From contig NZ_CP092189.1 in NCBI RefSeq assembly GCF_022344005.1, positions 186,001 through 250,000 of the forward strand: DNA of 64,000 nucleotides, read 5' to 3'. Below are positions 16,789-25,883 of the stretch, piece by piece. A program made the position numbers and the translations under genes. Position 1 is the first letter of the stretch; each line of letters begins with the position of its first letter. The stretch comes from Deinococcus sp. KNUC1210. Lineage in GTDB: Bacteria > Deinococcota > Deinococci > Deinococcales > Deinococcaceae. Below the pieces are notes generated by a model that had not been told where the DNA came from, did not search any database, and saw only the letters and a list, made by a program, of their open reading frames with translations.

Positions 16789-18147
16789 TTAAGACCAAGA
16801 CAGCGGTGGAACGCCGAACACCGACTCCTGATCGCCGCCCTGCCCGCCTTCTGCGGCGCAAAGAGGAGCCGACTGGTTCCGGAATGCCGAGACATCCAGA
16901 GGCGATGCCTTCAGGGAGAGAGTCTCTGGCACCGGAGACAGATCGGGCATCAGCATCAACAGACCCTGTACCGCGTCTGCCAGGGCCAGATGGCCGCCCG
17001 GCAGCGCCACGATGTCCATAGGCGTTCCGAACATCTTGCGCTGAGTCACGGTGAAACGCGCCAGATCGACGACCGTGACCGCGCCGCTGCGGTCGGTGAG
17101 ATAGGCGCTGCCACCCTGCACGCTCAGTTTGTCGGGCGTGCCCACCACCTTGACTTCACGCACGATACGGCCGCTACCGTTCAGCTCCAGCAGTCGCCCT
17201 TTCACGTCGAGCACCAGCAGCCGCCCCTTCCAGGCCTCAAGCGCCACCGGAGCGCCGCCCACCGCGTAGGTGTGCAGCAGCTTTTGTCCATCGTCCGAAA
17301 GAACGAAGACCTGCCCGGTGGTGTGCTGGGTGGTATACAGCTGCCCGTTCAGCGCCAGTACGCCGTCCATCAGATCGTGCTGGGCAAGCTGGGTGGGAGC
17401 GGCCAGCGAGGTGTGCGACACGGCATTGAGCGTGCCGCCCCCGAAGGTCAGGAGTTCTCCGCTGGCTGCCGTCTTGACGAAGACCCGGCCACCCAGCACG
17501 GCCAGCCCTGCCGCGCCGCCGGGTGCTGGCATGGTGCCCTCGACGCGGCCCCGGCCCATGTTCAGCACCACCACGCGCTCGTTGGCGGCGTCAAGCAGAT
17601 AGGCGCGGCCTCCCTCGAACACGCCGCCCGTGTACCACGCTGGCCGTGCCTGTGCCAGCGAGACGCGCTCCAGATGCCCGTCGCTCCGGCGAATCGTCAG
17701 CGAGTCTCTGGACGCATTACTGGTGGCAATGACCACCTGTGACCCGGCTGCCACCACCACATCGGCTCGCCGCAGCACCGGACTGGCAGGCCAGAGGTTC
17801 AGCGCCAGCAACCCCGCTCCCAGCGCTGCCGCCAGGCCCAGCCCCAGCGCCGCCCAGCCGCGCCCCGCAGAGCTGGCACGGGACGCGGGAGCCGCCGGAA
17901 GAGAGAGAGGTTTCGGCGCTTCAGAGGCCGCCGCGCTCGCCAGCAGTCTGGCGCGGAGCGCTGGCGGCGGCGCGACTTCGGGGGCCGCGTGCAGCAGTCC
18001 GGTCAGCACGCGGCTCAGCTCGGCAGCTTCGGCGGTGCAGTCGGGGCAGGTCGCCAGATGGCCGCGCACCGACTGGGCCTCCTGCTCGGTGGCGTCGCCC
18101 AGCAGAAACGCGGGCAGGGCGTCTCGGCATTCCTCGCAGGTGTTCAC
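16789..18147 (-). CDS. Zinc-type anti-sigma factor with large extracytoplasmic beta-propeller-like domain
   Basis: 452 residues. The N-terminus has a ZAS zinc-binding pattern: Cys4/Cys7 (CEEC), then His30-x3-Cys34-x2-Cys37 (GHLATCPDC). A membrane helix lies at about 98-118 (WAALGLGLAAALGAGLLAL). The roughly 330 extracytoplasmic residues carry repeated short beta segments (GGRAYLLDAANERVVVLNMG, AWKGRLLVLDVKGRLLEL), suggesting a beta-propeller sensor. Its start overlaps the sigma gene's stop (18144-18147), so the two are coupled. It probably sequesters that ECF factor until an envelope signal arrives. Most ZAS proteins have much shorter outer domains. Confidence 0.85.
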   Translation of the reverse strand: MNTCEECRDALPAFLLGDATEQEAQSVRGHLATCPDCTAEAAELSRVLTGLLHAAPEVAPPPALRARLLASAAASEAPKPLSLPAAPASRASSAGRGWAALGLGLAAALGAGLLALNLWPASPVLRRADVVVAAGSQVVIATSNASRDSLTIRRSDGHLERVSLAQARPAWYTGGVFEGGRAYLLDAANERVVVLNMGRGRVEGTMPAPGGAAGLAVLGGRVFVKTAASGELLTFGGGTLNAVSHTSLAAPTQLAQHDLMDGVLALNGQLYTTQHTTGQVFVLSDDGQKLLHTYAVGGAPVALEAWKGRLLVLDVKGRLLELNGSGRIVREVKVVGTPDKLSVQGGSAYLTDRSGAVTVVDLARFTVTQRKMFGTPMDIVALPGGHLALADAVQGLLMLMPDLSPVPETLSLKASPLDVSAFRNQSAPLCAAEGGQGGDQESVFGVPPLSWS

Positions 18148-18782
18148 AGCTCATCCTCCTCGGATTCCAGCAGACCGCGCAGCCGATCCAGCGCATATTT
18201 CAGGCGGCTCTTGACCGTTCCGACCGGCACCGCCATCGCCTCGGCGATCTCCTCGCGCGACTCTCCCCGGTAAAACGCACGCTCAACCGTCTCGCGCTGC
18301 ACCGGCTTGAGCGTTGCCAGCGCCGCTACGATCCGGCCCGACTGCGCCCGCTCCTCGGCCTTCTCCGGCAGATTCACGCGCTCGTCGGCGAACGGCAGCG
18401 GCTGGCCTTCCTCGTCTTCGAGCGACTGGGTGAAACGCACGCCGCGCAGCCGCGAGATGGCCGCATTCCGAACGATGGTCAGCAGGAAGGTCGAGAAGGC
18501 GGCGCGGCCCGGATCGAACAGGGCGGGCCGCTCCCAGAGTTTCATAAACGCGTCGTGAACCGTCTCCTGAGCCGCCGACTGGTCGCGCAGCACCTGAAGC
18601 GCCAGTCCGTAGGCCGCGCCGCTATACCGGTCGTACAGGGTCGCCAGCGCCGACTGGTCGCGCTGCACGAAGCGGGCGAGCAGCGCCGTGTCGTCCTCGT
18701 CCACGGGGGCAGGCACGGGCACAGTCGCCACCTTCCTCGCGGGCGCGTTGCCAGCAGGCATGTTCCGGCGGTCGTCGCGCAT
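18144..18782 (-). CDS. ECF-type RNA polymerase sigma factor
   Basis: About 212 residues from ATG 18782. I chose this start because TACAAT lies seven bases upstream (leaderless pattern); ATG 18791 is an alternative, and the open frame reaches 19019. Region 2 is visible as ALATLYDRYSGAAYGLALQV through AFMKLWERPALFDPGRAAF. Region 4 reads LKPVQRETVERAFYRGESRE then VPVGTVKSRLKYALDRLR. It directs polymerase to a stress regulon and is held by the anti-sigma factor encoded four bases of overlap downstream. The divergent neighbour is msrPQ, a candidate target. Confidence 0.85.
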   Translation of the reverse strand: MRDDRRNMPAGNAPARKVATVPVPAPVDEDDTALLARFVQRDQSALATLYDRYSGAAYGLALQVLRDQSAAQETVHDAFMKLWERPALFDPGRAAFSTFLLTIVRNAAISRLRGVRFTQSLEDEEGQPLPFADERVNLPEKAEERAQSGRIVAALATLKPVQRETVERAFYRGESREEIAEAMAVPVGTVKSRLKYALDRLRGLLESEEDEL

Positions 18783-19095
18783 CGGCTGCATTGTACCGGG
18801 CCACAGGGTCGTCACTCTTCTACCTCTGATTCTTATACGCCGCTGCTCGCCCAGAAGTTCAGGTGATGAGGAACTCTCGCCCGCGCCCCCCTGTCCATGA
18901 AGAAAGGCGATTTGAACTTCCTGGCAGCGCGGCGCGTACTTGAATGTGAAACGGTCGTTCAGCGCCATCCCCGGCAGGTCGCCGCTCTCAGATCTTTCCT
19001 TTTCCAGACGCACGTTCACCCGCTCACTTCACCCGCCTGCTGCTCAGATCGACTCTGTCCAGACAGACGGTGACGTAAGAAGTTCAGAGGCCCCT
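18783..19095. other. Divergent intergenic region, sigma factor / msrP
   Basis: About 310 bases with no supported gene. It contains GGAACT at about 18870 on the plus strand and GGAAGTTC on the minus strand near 18912-18921. These resemble ECF -35 elements, but no paired -10 element is convincing. Confidence 0.4.
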
Positions 19096-20076
19096 ATGAC
19101 CGATCCGAACAAGAAGCCGCAGGAACCCGCCTCCCGTATCGTCACGCCCGCGTCTTCCCGCCGTGAATTTCTGAAGAGCGCGGGCCTGTTCACCGGAACA
19201 GCGGCGCTGCTGGGCGGCGGACTGGAACTGCTCAGCCGTCATCCGGGCGCGTCGGCCGAGTCTGCGGCGCCGGGCAGTCCGATCGTGCAGGCCAAGCGTC
19301 CGCTGGGGCCATACGACACCTCTGAACCCATCACGCCCTACGAGCAGGCGACCACCTACAACAATTACTACGAATTCGGCACCGACAAGGCCGACCCGGC
19401 ACGAATGGCGGGCACGCTGCACACCCGCCCCTGGACCGTCAAAATCGACGGCGAGGTCAAGAAGCCGCAGACGGTGGACATCGATACCTTGCAGTCGTGG
19501 TTTCCACTGGAAGACCGCATCTACCGGATGCGCTGCGTCGAGGGCTGGTCGATGGTGATGCCCTGGCTGGGCTTTCCGCTCGGCAGCCTGATTCGCCGCC
19601 TGGAGCCGACCAGCAAGGCCAAATACGTGCAGTTCACGGCGCTGCTCGACCCCAAGCAGTTTCCCGGTCAGCGGGCCGACGTGCTGAACTGGCCGTATGT
19701 GGAAGGGCTGCGGCTCGATGAAGCGCTGCACCCGCTGGCCTTCATGGCAGTGGGCCTGAACGGGCGCATCCTGCCGGGCCAGAACGGTGCGCCGCTGCGA
19801 CTGGTGGTGCCCTGGAAATACGGCTTCAAGGGCATCAAGGCCATCGTGCGGATCACCCTGACCGCCAAGCAGCCGCAGACCACCTGGAGCCTCGCCGCGC
19901 CCGACGAATACGGCTTCTATGCCAACGTCAATCCCAAGGTCGATCATCCGCGCTGGAGTCAGGCCACCGAGCGCCGCATCGGAGAGCTGAGCCGACGCGC
20001 CACGCTGCCCTTCAACGGCTACGCCAAAGAAGTCGCCAGCCTGTACAGCGGCATGGACCTGAGGAAGTATTTCTGA
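19096..20076 (+). CDS. msrP: Protein-methionine-sulfoxide reductase catalytic subunit MsrP (YedY)
   Basis: 326 residues from ATG 19096 (GAGG five bases upstream); the open frame begins at 18940, but that would place extra sequence before the Tat signal. The Tat motif [10 protein letters not shown] is at 21-30. The Moco/sulfite-oxidase-like domain carries the molybdenum ligand Cys147 in [10 protein letters not shown]. Other family blocks are [20 protein letters not shown] and [11 protein letters not shown]. MsrP repairs oxidised methionines of envelope proteins using electrons from MsrQ, encoded 35 bases downstream. The divergent ECF sigma/anti-sigma pair suggests stress control, by analogy with hypochlorite-responsive msrPQ loci in other bacteria. 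Confidence 0.95.
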   Translation: MTDPNKKPQEPASRIVTPASSRREFLKSAGLFTGTAALLGGGLELLSRHPGASAESAAPGSPIVQAKRPLGPYDTSEPITPYEQATTYNNYYEFGTDKADPARMAGTLHTRPWTVKIDGEVKKPQTVDIDTLQSWFPLEDRIYRMRCVEGWSMVMPWLGFPLGSLIRRLEPTSKAKYVQFTALLDPKQFPGQRADVLNWPYVEGLRLDEALHPLAFMAVGLNGRILPGQNGAPLRLVVPWKYGFKGIKAIVRITLTAKQPQTTWSLAAPDEYGFYANVNPKVDHPRWSQATERRIGELSRRATLPFNGYAKEVASLYSGMDLRKYF

Positions 20077-20111
20077 ACTCGCCGCTGCCGGAACAGCTTC
20101 AGGAACGCCCG

Positions 20112-20783
20112 GTGCAGCGTCAGGGCGTCAGCCGTCCTGTGGCCCGCAGGTCGGGCGCTCTCGGCTGGCTGGGGCCTGCGGTGGTGGTCGGCGGCCTGAT
20201 TCCGGTGCTCGTCATGGCGCTGGACGCCGGAAGCGGCGCACTGGGAGCCAACCCGGTGCAGCGCGTCCAGCTTCAGACAGGCGTGCTGACCCTGGCCCTG
20301 CTGCTGCTGTCGCTGCTGTGTACGCCGCTGCGTCTGGTGTTCGGCTGGACGTGGCCCGCACGTATCCGCAAGGCACTGGGACTGCTGGCCTTCGTGTACG
20401 CCGCGCTGCACTTCCTGGTGTACCTGTTCGACAAGGGCATCCTGAACAGCGATTTCGGCCTTCAGACCATCCTGACCGATATCGTCAAGCGGCCCTTCAT
20501 CACGGCGGGCTTCGCGGCCCTGCTGCTGCTGGTTCCACTGGCCCTGACGAGCTTCAAAGGCAGCGTGAAACGGCTCGGCTTCGCCCGCTGGACCGCGCTG
20601 CACCGACTGGTGTACGTGGCGGCGGCACTGGGCGTGCTGCATTACTGGTGGGGCGTGAAGAAGGACCACACCCAGCCGCTGATCTATGCCGGGGTGCTGA
20701 TCGTCCTGTTCGCGGTGCGCTGGCTATGGAAAAAGCGCAAACCCGCGTCCACAGGAAAGAAACGGCCCGTGGGCGGCGTGTAA
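20112..20783 (+). CDS. msrQ: Heme-binding membrane subunit MsrQ (YedZ)
   Basis: 223 residues from GTG 20112, with AGGAA about six bases upstream. Six membrane helices of the ferric-reductase-like transmembrane family are visible. Candidate heme-ligand histidines are in FVYAALHFLVYLF, ALHRLVYVAAALGVLHYWW and nearby. MsrQ passes electrons from the quinone pool or a flavin reductase to MsrP at the outer face of the membrane. It follows msrP directly in the same operon. Confidence 0.92.
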   Translation: MQRQGVSRPVARRSGALGWLGPAVVVGGLIPVLVMALDAGSGALGANPVQRVQLQTGVLTLALLLLSLLCTPLRLVFGWTWPARIRKALGLLAFVYAALHFLVYLFDKGILNSDFGLQTILTDIVKRPFITAGFAALLLLVPLALTSFKGSVKRLGFARWTALHRLVYVAAALGVLHYWWGVKKDHTQPLIYAGVLIVLFAVRWLWKKRKPASTGKKRPVGGV

Positions 20784-20799
20784 TGTTGAGCTGCCCTGT

Positions 20800-21111
20800 T
20801 CAGTTGAAGATGGCCTCGAATTTCGTGCCTGCCTGGTCGGGTTGCAGCGGCACCAGAAAAATGTCCATCGCTTCCGAAGCGGAATCGGCGGCAAACAGTC
20901 GGTAGATGCTCTGCGGGAGGAACAGGCCCGGTGCCCCGACGAACAGCAGCCGGAACGGACGGACCTGACCGGGCGTGCCGCTCGCTTCGGCCAGACGCAC
21001 CTCGACACTCGCGGCGGGCGACCCGGCTTCATCGGCAGTGGTCAATCTGAAAATCTGTTCCACGCGGGGCGTCCACCACGCAAGTGTCGTCCAATCCGGC
21101 TGCTCTGACAT
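20800..21111 (-). CDS. DUF6916-like small protein
   Basis: 103 residues, cytosolic, with no signal peptide. The pattern FRLLFVGAPGLFLPQSIYRL followed by IFLVPLQPDQAGTKFEAIFN matches what I remember of the DUF6916 family, small beta-rich proteins of unknown function often seen near tail-collar-like genes; this is recollection and not a search result. TATACT (complement of 21119-21124) lies seven bases before the ATG, a leaderless pattern. A terminator separates it from the flotillin gene upstream, so it is probably a separate unit. Confidence 0.65.
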   Translation of the reverse strand: MSEQPDWTTLAWWTPRVEQIFRLTTADEAGSPAASVEVRLAEASGTPGQVRPFRLLFVGAPGLFLPQSIYRLFAADSASEAMDIFLVPLQPDQAGTKFEAIFN

Positions 21112-21153
21112 GACGCTCAGTATAGGGAGCGCCGCAGGCAGATAGAAAACGAG

Positions 21154-21182
21154 AACGGCCCCACCAGCTCGGCGGGGCCGTT
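21154..21182 (-). terminator. Rho-independent terminator after the flotillin gene
   Basis: AACGGCCCC (21154-21162) pairs perfectly with 21174-21182; on the minus strand the stem is followed by CTCGTTTTC. It lies 25 bases past the flotillin stop codon. Confidence 0.8.
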
Positions 21183-21206
21183 TCTGCTTCGGTGGTGGGC
21201 CCGCGT

Positions 21207-22430
21207 CTACTCCTTCACCACGCTTCCCCCGACCGCCTGAAGCGCCAGCACCATCTTCATCACGTCGGCGATCTGTCCGGTGGCCTGCCCCGCCGCGCCG
21301 CCGCCCGACTCACCCGCGATGGTGACCATTCTGGCCTGTGCCAGCGCCTTCGCTATTTCCGGCACCAGTTCCGGCAGCATCTCGATCTGGCGGTAGCGCA
21401 GATAGGCTTCTCCGCCCGCCATGATCGCCTCGTTGACCTGCCGGATGCTCAGGGCGTTGGCCTCGGCCAGCTTGACCACCCGGATGGCCTCGGCCTCAGC
21501 CGCAGCGGTGGCCTCGATTCGGACGCGCACCGCGTCGGCGTCGGCCTGGGCCAGCAGCGTGGCCCGCAGCTCGCTGCTGCGCTGAGTACCCAGCGCGTCC
21601 TGCTTGAGCGCCTCGGCCTGGGCGACCAGTGCGGCGTTGCTGGCCTGGGTCTGGGCAAGTTCGCGGCTCTTGTCGCTGATGGCGCGTTCGGCCTCCAGCT
21701 GCGCTTCACGGGCGCGGCGGGCCTGCTGGGTCGCCACGATATCGGCGTTGGCACTGGCCTCGGCAGCACTCTGGCGGCGGCGGGCATCGGCCACTTCCGA
21801 CTGCACCACCTTGATATTCAGCGAATTGAAGATCAGACCCAGATCGGTCAGTTCCTTGCTGCACGCCTTTCTGATGATGATGGCAAGCGGATCGTCGTCA
21901 TTCTCGGCGGCGTCGATAGCGGGAGCCGTCTGAATCGCCGGAACGCTGCGGGCGGGCGCGGTCTTGGCGCTGAACAACTGGTCATGGGTCAGCAGATTGA
22001 TGGCCCGCCGCCCCGCCGACGACAGCAGATCGTTCAGAATCGCCATCTGATCGGCTTCCGGCTTGGAGAAGAAGCGGTTGGCCGCCGTCTTGATCAGGCC
22101 GTCGGAATCGCCCACGCTGACGATGGCGCTCGCCAACACACGCACCTTGATGGGGCGCGGAATGCCCATGTCATCGATGTCGGCGGTCTGATCGGTGATG
22201 TCCAGATCGACGTTGATCGCCTTGCTCGACAGCGTGGTTCCGGTGGTCAGCAGCGGCACTTCCAGCGACTTGCCCGGCCCCCGGTAGATGATGGTGCTGC
22301 CGCGCAGCCAGCTGACCATGCGAATGGTACCCGCCTGCACGTTTCGCAGAAAACTGCTGACCAGCAGCGGAATCAGCACCAGCACCACGAGCAGAACCAC
22401 CGCGATGATCACAAATTGACTGACATCCAT
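21207..22430 (-). CDS. Flotillin-like SPFH-domain membrane protein
   Basis: 407 residues. A single N-terminal membrane helix (about 5-28) is followed by an SPFH/band-7 domain (about 30-200; SSKAINVDLDITDQTADIDD, AINLLTHDQLF). A long Ala/Glu/Gln-rich coiled coil follows (about 215-330; ARRAREAQLEAERAISDKSR), then a C-terminal helix (MLPELVPEIAKALAQARMVT). This is the bacterial FloT/YuaG layout; such proteins organise membrane microdomains. The gene 147 bases upstream encodes an NfeD-like OB-fold membrane protein, the usual flotillin partner. Confidence 0.9.
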   Translation of the reverse strand: MDVSQFVIIAVVLLVVLVLIPLLVSSFLRNVQAGTIRMVSWLRGSTIIYRGPGKSLEVPLLTTGTTLSSKAINVDLDITDQTADIDDMGIPRPIKVRVLASAIVSVGDSDGLIKTAANRFFSKPEADQMAILNDLLSSAGRRAINLLTHDQLFSAKTAPARSVPAIQTAPAIDAAENDDDPLAIIIRKACSKELTDLGLIFNSLNIKVVQSEVADARRRQSAAEASANADIVATQQARRAREAQLEAERAISDKSRELAQTQASNAALVAQAEALKQDALGTQRSSELRATLLAQADADAVRVRIEATAAAEAEAIRVVKLAEANALSIRQVNEAIMAGGEAYLRYRQIEMLPELVPEIAKALAQARMVTIAGESGGGAAGQATGQIADVMKMVLALQAVGGSVVKE

Positions 22431-22577
22431 ACACTTGCTCCTTTAAAAAGCTGAGTCTTCCGAGAGGGCCGACAGGCAGCGGAACACTGCTGAACCCCAG
22501 CAGAGGCAGCAGAAAAGCACGCGCCGCTGCGCCCGAAGTTGCTGTGTGCTGCCGCAGGGGGCCTGAAGTTGTTCGGC

Positions 22578-23201
22578 TCAGACCACGCTCGACACGGTGC
22601 AGGCGCTGCGCTGTTCGTCGATGGCCTCGACGCGCACGGTGTCGCCGCGCCGCACCTGTATGCCCTGTGCCTGCTCGCTGCGTCCCAGGGTGGCGAGCAG
22701 CTGACGAATCTCGCCGTCGAATTCCAGCCGCACCAGCCCAGAGCCGGTTCTATCGAAATCGGTTACAGCCTCGGCGCGGCTCATCACGGCGCTGCCCAGC
22801 GAGCGGGCCGGGCGCGACTGAAAGCGCATCAGGGCGTTCCAGTACGGCAGGATCAGCAGGCGCTCGAAGGCCACCCCACCCACCGCCGACAGCAGCAGGT
22901 TCAGGATTTCCGGCAGGTGCAGCGGCAGCCCCCTCAGCAGCAGGCCGCTCAGGCCAAATCCCAGCAGCAGGCTCAGCAGCACTCTGGGCGAGGCCAGCGT
23001 GGACAGCCACGCACTGTGCGTGCCGGGATGCCGCCCGCCGTGGGGAAGGTGCAGCCCTGAATGGGCGTGACCTGCTGGCCCCGAATGTCCTCCGTGGGCG
23101 TGTGGATGTGCGCCGGGAGAATGCCCGTGCGAAAGGCCGAGGACGGCCATACTGAAGAAACCCGCGAGGCCCAGCACGGTGGCGAACAGATAGACGTTCA
23201 T
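22578..23201 (-). CDS. NfeD-like membrane protein with His-rich segment (flotillin partner)
   Basis: 207 residues. Membrane helix at about 3-22, then a striking His/Gly-rich stretch at 25-62 (about 14 His, including HPHAHGGHSGPAGHAHSGLH), two further hydrophobic segments (about 73-120) and a C-terminal OB-fold-like domain (about 140-205; GLVRLEFDGEIRQLLATLG). Topology and position before a flotillin gene match NfeD1b/YuaF/YqiJ-type partners. The His-rich stretch is not usual and could bind metal. The ORF ends in SACTVSSVV. Confidence 0.75.
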   Translation of the reverse strand: MNVYLFATVLGLAGFFSMAVLGLSHGHSPGAHPHAHGGHSGPAGHAHSGLHLPHGGRHPGTHSAWLSTLASPRVLLSLLLGFGLSGLLLRGLPLHLPEILNLLLSAVGGVAFERLLILPYWNALMRFQSRPARSLGSAVMSRAEAVTDFDRTGSGLVRLEFDGEIRQLLATLGRSEQAQGIQVRRGDTVRVEAIDEQRSACTVSSVV

Positions 23202-23417
23202 GACGCGGCAAGCTCCTCTGGAGCAGGAAAACTACGGCGAACGAGGTCTTCTCGCTCCGATGCGTAGCCTAGTCCTTCCGCGCCCCGCACCTTGCCATAT
23301 CTGGGCGTTACCGCTGGAGTGACGCTTGAACCGTATACCACCGATGCTTCAAGGATTCAGCGTCGAGGCGTTGCGGGCAGGCAGGAGGAATCCACCGCAG
23401 AAAAAGAACCTTCCGCA

Positions 23418-23448
23418 GGAGGACGGGCCATTTCAGCCCTGTTCCTCC
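23418..23448 (-). terminator. Terminator after the GNAT gene
   Basis: Imperfect hairpin of GGAGGA/TCCTCC and GGGC/GCCC (23418-23448), followed on the minus strand by a TTCTTTTT-type run. The rest of 23202-23504 shows no gene I can support. Confidence 0.6.
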
Positions 23449-23504
23449 GGAAGCGTTTCTGGTGCCGAGTCGCCCGGCGAGTTCCGGCCCGGCTACCGCG
23501 TGAG

Positions 23505-23996
23505 TCAGCCGTGTCCGGGCGCGTGTTCCATCTCCACGTACACGCCCGCCGTGTCCTGATCGTCCAGCAATTCAAACCCCAGCCGGGCATACAGTCGCCG
23601 CGCCGGGTTCGACTGCTCGACATGCAGGCGGAGTGGCAGCCCGAGTGCCGCCGCCCGCCGCAGCTCTTCCTGAATCAGCTGCGTTCCCAGCCCGGCGCGG
23701 CGCGTTCGGGGCAGCAGCGCAATATCGAGCAGAAACTGGTGTGCCGCCGTCTGCCAGCGGTACAGCCGCCCGACGGGCACGCCGTCCAGTTCGACGATCA
23801 GCCGCTCTACGCCGGGGTAATGCGACGTGTAATGCTGCTCCTGCGCCCGCGTCTGAAACGACAGCAGGGCCGCCCGCTGATCTGGCGGCAGCGGCAACGC
23901 CTCCAGATCGGGCCGGGTACTGATGTAAACCTGCGCCAGGAACGCTTCATCGTCTGGCGTGGCCGGGCGCAGCGTGGGCCTTGCCGGGTCAGTCAT
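23505..23996 (-). CDS. GNAT family N-acetyltransferase
   Basis: 163 residues with the GNAT fold: N-terminal LRPATPDDEAFLAQVY, the acetyl-CoA loop RTRRAGLGTQLIQEEL (R-R-x-G-x-G/A), and the C-terminal NPARRLYARLGFEL block. The acceptor substrate is unknown. Its ATG begins six bases after the stop of the binding-protein gene at 24003, so it is almost certainly co-transcribed with it. A terminator follows. Confidence 0.9.
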   Translation of the reverse strand: MTDPARPTLRPATPDDEAFLAQVYISTRPDLEALPLPPDQRAALLSFQTRAQEQHYTSHYPGVERLIVELDGVPVGRLYRWQTAAHQFLLDIALLPRTRRAGLGTQLIQEELRRAAALGLPLRLHVEQSNPARRLYARLGFELLDDQDTAGVYVEMEHAPGHG

Positions 23997-24002
23997 CGGG
24001 CA

Positions 24003-25253
24003 TCAGGCGTGAAGATAGGTGCCCAGCCAGCCGCTGCGCGGCGATTCCAGCAGCACCTGCAGGGCGCGGTGGTGGGTGGGCGGCGCGGCCAGTTGGCCTG
24101 CCAGACGGTGAACGAAGGCACTCCCCTGCTGCGCCGAAACCCGCAGATACAGCGGGGCCTGGGCGCGGCGATGAGCATCGACGCTCACGTCACCGCGTGG
24201 CCCGGAGAACTTCGCGCTGCCCAATGCCTGTAACCAGGCCTGCGTGCGGCTGTGGTGGCCCTGGACGGCGGCAAGTGCCTGCAAAGTCCACTCGCCGGTT
24301 TCGAAGCCGAGCGCCCCGAGCGCGTCGGGAGCGCGGCCTGTTCGCCGCTGATAGGCCTGTGCGAATCTGCGGTTGACGGGCAGGTCCAGATCGGCAGCCC
24401 AGCTGAGGGCGCTCCGTATGCCCCGGCTGCCGCCCACAGGCCGCAGCGACTCGCCCAGTGCCAACCCGGAAGCGGTCAGGGGCGGAAGTCGGTGCAGACT
24501 GCGCCCGTAGGCCGCCACGAAGTCGAGCGTCTGCGACTCGCTGGCGATGAAGTGCAGGTGATCCGGACGAAGTTCGCGGCTGTGGCTCAGCACCTCGGCA
24601 GACTGGATCTCGCCCGCGAAGGAGTCGGCCAGGCTGGTATGCAGCACCGTGCCGCCCGCCGACTCCACGCCCGCACCGAAGGCATAGGGCAGGTCGTATC
24701 CGCTCTCCAGCAACGAGGTGACGACCTGTACCCGCCGCCCCAGGTTCCGCGCCGACCACGCGCCCAGCGCCCACTGCGCCTGCCACAGCTGCAGCGAATT
24801 GCTGAAGACGAAGGCGCTGCTGCTTTCGCCACGCGGCATCAGACCGCCCAGTTCGCTCACGATCAGAGGAACGTGGTGATGGTCGGCGAGACCGCGCAGC
24901 CGCTCCTGAAGGCCGTCGCCCAGCGCCACCAGCATATGCACACCCTCACTGGTCAGCAGCCCACGGGCGGCAGTCTCCAGATCGGCGGGGCGACTGCCCA
25001 CCAGCCGGGTCAGCAGCTGGACGCCGGGCACGTTCAGCGCCAGACTCAGACCTGCCAGATAGCGTTCGCTCAGTTCCGGGTAACGGCTGGCGACAGGCAA
25101 CAGCACACCGACCTTCAGCGGGCCGGAATCGGCGTGTTCGGTGGCCTGCGCTGCCCGCGCCGTGCCCACGCCAGCGTACGAGGCCGCCACGGTCAGCGCG
25201 AGCGATTTGAGGACGGTGCGGCGGGCGTTCTTGTCGGGTGGGGGCTGGCTCAT
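24003..25253 (-). CDS. Periplasmic binding protein type 1 (branched-chain amino acid ABC type)
   Basis: 416 residues. The N-terminus NARRTVLKSLALTVAASYAG resembles a Tat or Sec signal (cleavage near ARAA). The body is a type-1 periplasmic-binding fold: LKVGVLLPVASRYPELSERY, MLVALGDGLQERLRGLADHH, a hinge region, and LGALGFETGEWTLQALAAVQ. Relatives bind amino acids or amides for ABC import, but no permease or ATPase gene is near. Its place directly after three collar-protein genes and before a GNAT gene suggests another role, such as an exported ligand sensor. Confidence 0.82.
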   Translation of the reverse strand: MSQPPPDKNARRTVLKSLALTVAASYAGVGTARAAQATEHADSGPLKVGVLLPVASRYPELSERYLAGLSLALNVPGVQLLTRLVGSRPADLETAARGLLTSEGVHMLVALGDGLQERLRGLADHHHVPLIVSELGGLMPRGESSSAFVFSNSLQLWQAQWALGAWSARNLGRRVQVVTSLLESGYDLPYAFGAGVESAGGTVLHTSLADSFAGEIQSAEVLSHSRELRPDHLHFIASESQTLDFVAAYGRSLHRLPPLTASGLALGESLRPVGGSRGIRSALSWAADLDLPVNRRFAQAYQRRTGRAPDALGALGFETGEWTLQALAAVQGHHSRTQAWLQALGSAKFSGPRGDVSVDAHRRAQAPLYLRVSAQQGSAFVHRLAGQLAAPPTHHRALQVLLESPRSGWLGTYLHA

Positions 25254-25347
25254 GCTGGCTCCTTCAGGTTTCAGTGCGGTCAGTCGAAAATGAACTCGGC
25301 CCGCAGGAAGCGCGGCAACAGACCGAATTCAGGAGGTGGACAGGCGT

Positions 25348-25866
25348 TCAGCCACGCGGCGGGAAGATGCCCTGGAGCGCGATACAGTAGTTGAGCGTGA
25401 GATACGGCGGCATGTTGTTGTGCGGCTGATTGCCGCCCTGCACACCAATAGACACCGGGGCCAGCTGCGCCCCTGTCGGCGTGTTGCCGTACACCAGACC
25501 AGCCGTCGAGCGGGTCAGCAGCTTGCCGGTAGGATTGCCGCTCTCGGCGGGGTCGGTCAGACCCTGGAGCACATGCGTATGCGCCGGAATTTCCGACTGG
25601 AGGAGCGTCACGGTGGCCTCTCCGCCCGCTTGGCCGAGGTCATACACGCTCAGGCCCGGCCCCTGCCCGACGCCGATGGCCGCGTTGCCCTGCAAGTTGG
25701 GCAGGGCGAAGTTGCTTGTGCCGTTGCCGCCGTAAAACGTGCCCAGCAGCGAGAACAGCGCCGTGTTCTGTGAAATCGGAAGGATTTGACCGTTGCACAT
25801 GGCCCAGCCTGTCGGCGCGAAGTTGAAAGGAAAGATCCGGATTTCTGCCACGAATTGATCTGCCAT
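25348..25866 (-). CDS. Tail-collar (MdpB-like) protein 3
   Basis: 172 residues from ATG 25866; upstream in-frame codons overlap the end of the preceding gene and are less likely. It has the phage tail-collar/microcystin-dependent protein pattern: EIRIFPFNFAPTGWAMCNGQ, SLLGTFYGGNGTSNFALPNL, the metal-binding-like PAHTH, and QPHNNMPPYLTLNYCIALQG at the end. It is the last of three tandem paralogues. No other phage structural genes are present. The collective function of such stand-alone collar triplets is not established. Confidence 0.88.
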   Translation of the reverse strand: MADQFVAEIRIFPFNFAPTGWAMCNGQILPISQNTALFSLLGTFYGGNGTSNFALPNLQGNAAIGVGQGPGLSVYDLGQAGGEATVTLLQSEIPAHTHVLQGLTDPAESGNPTGKLLTRSTAGLVYGNTPTGAQLAPVSIGVQGGNQPHNNMPPYLTLNYCIALQGIFPPRG

Positions 25867-25883
25867 GAGATGCCGCCTCGGAG

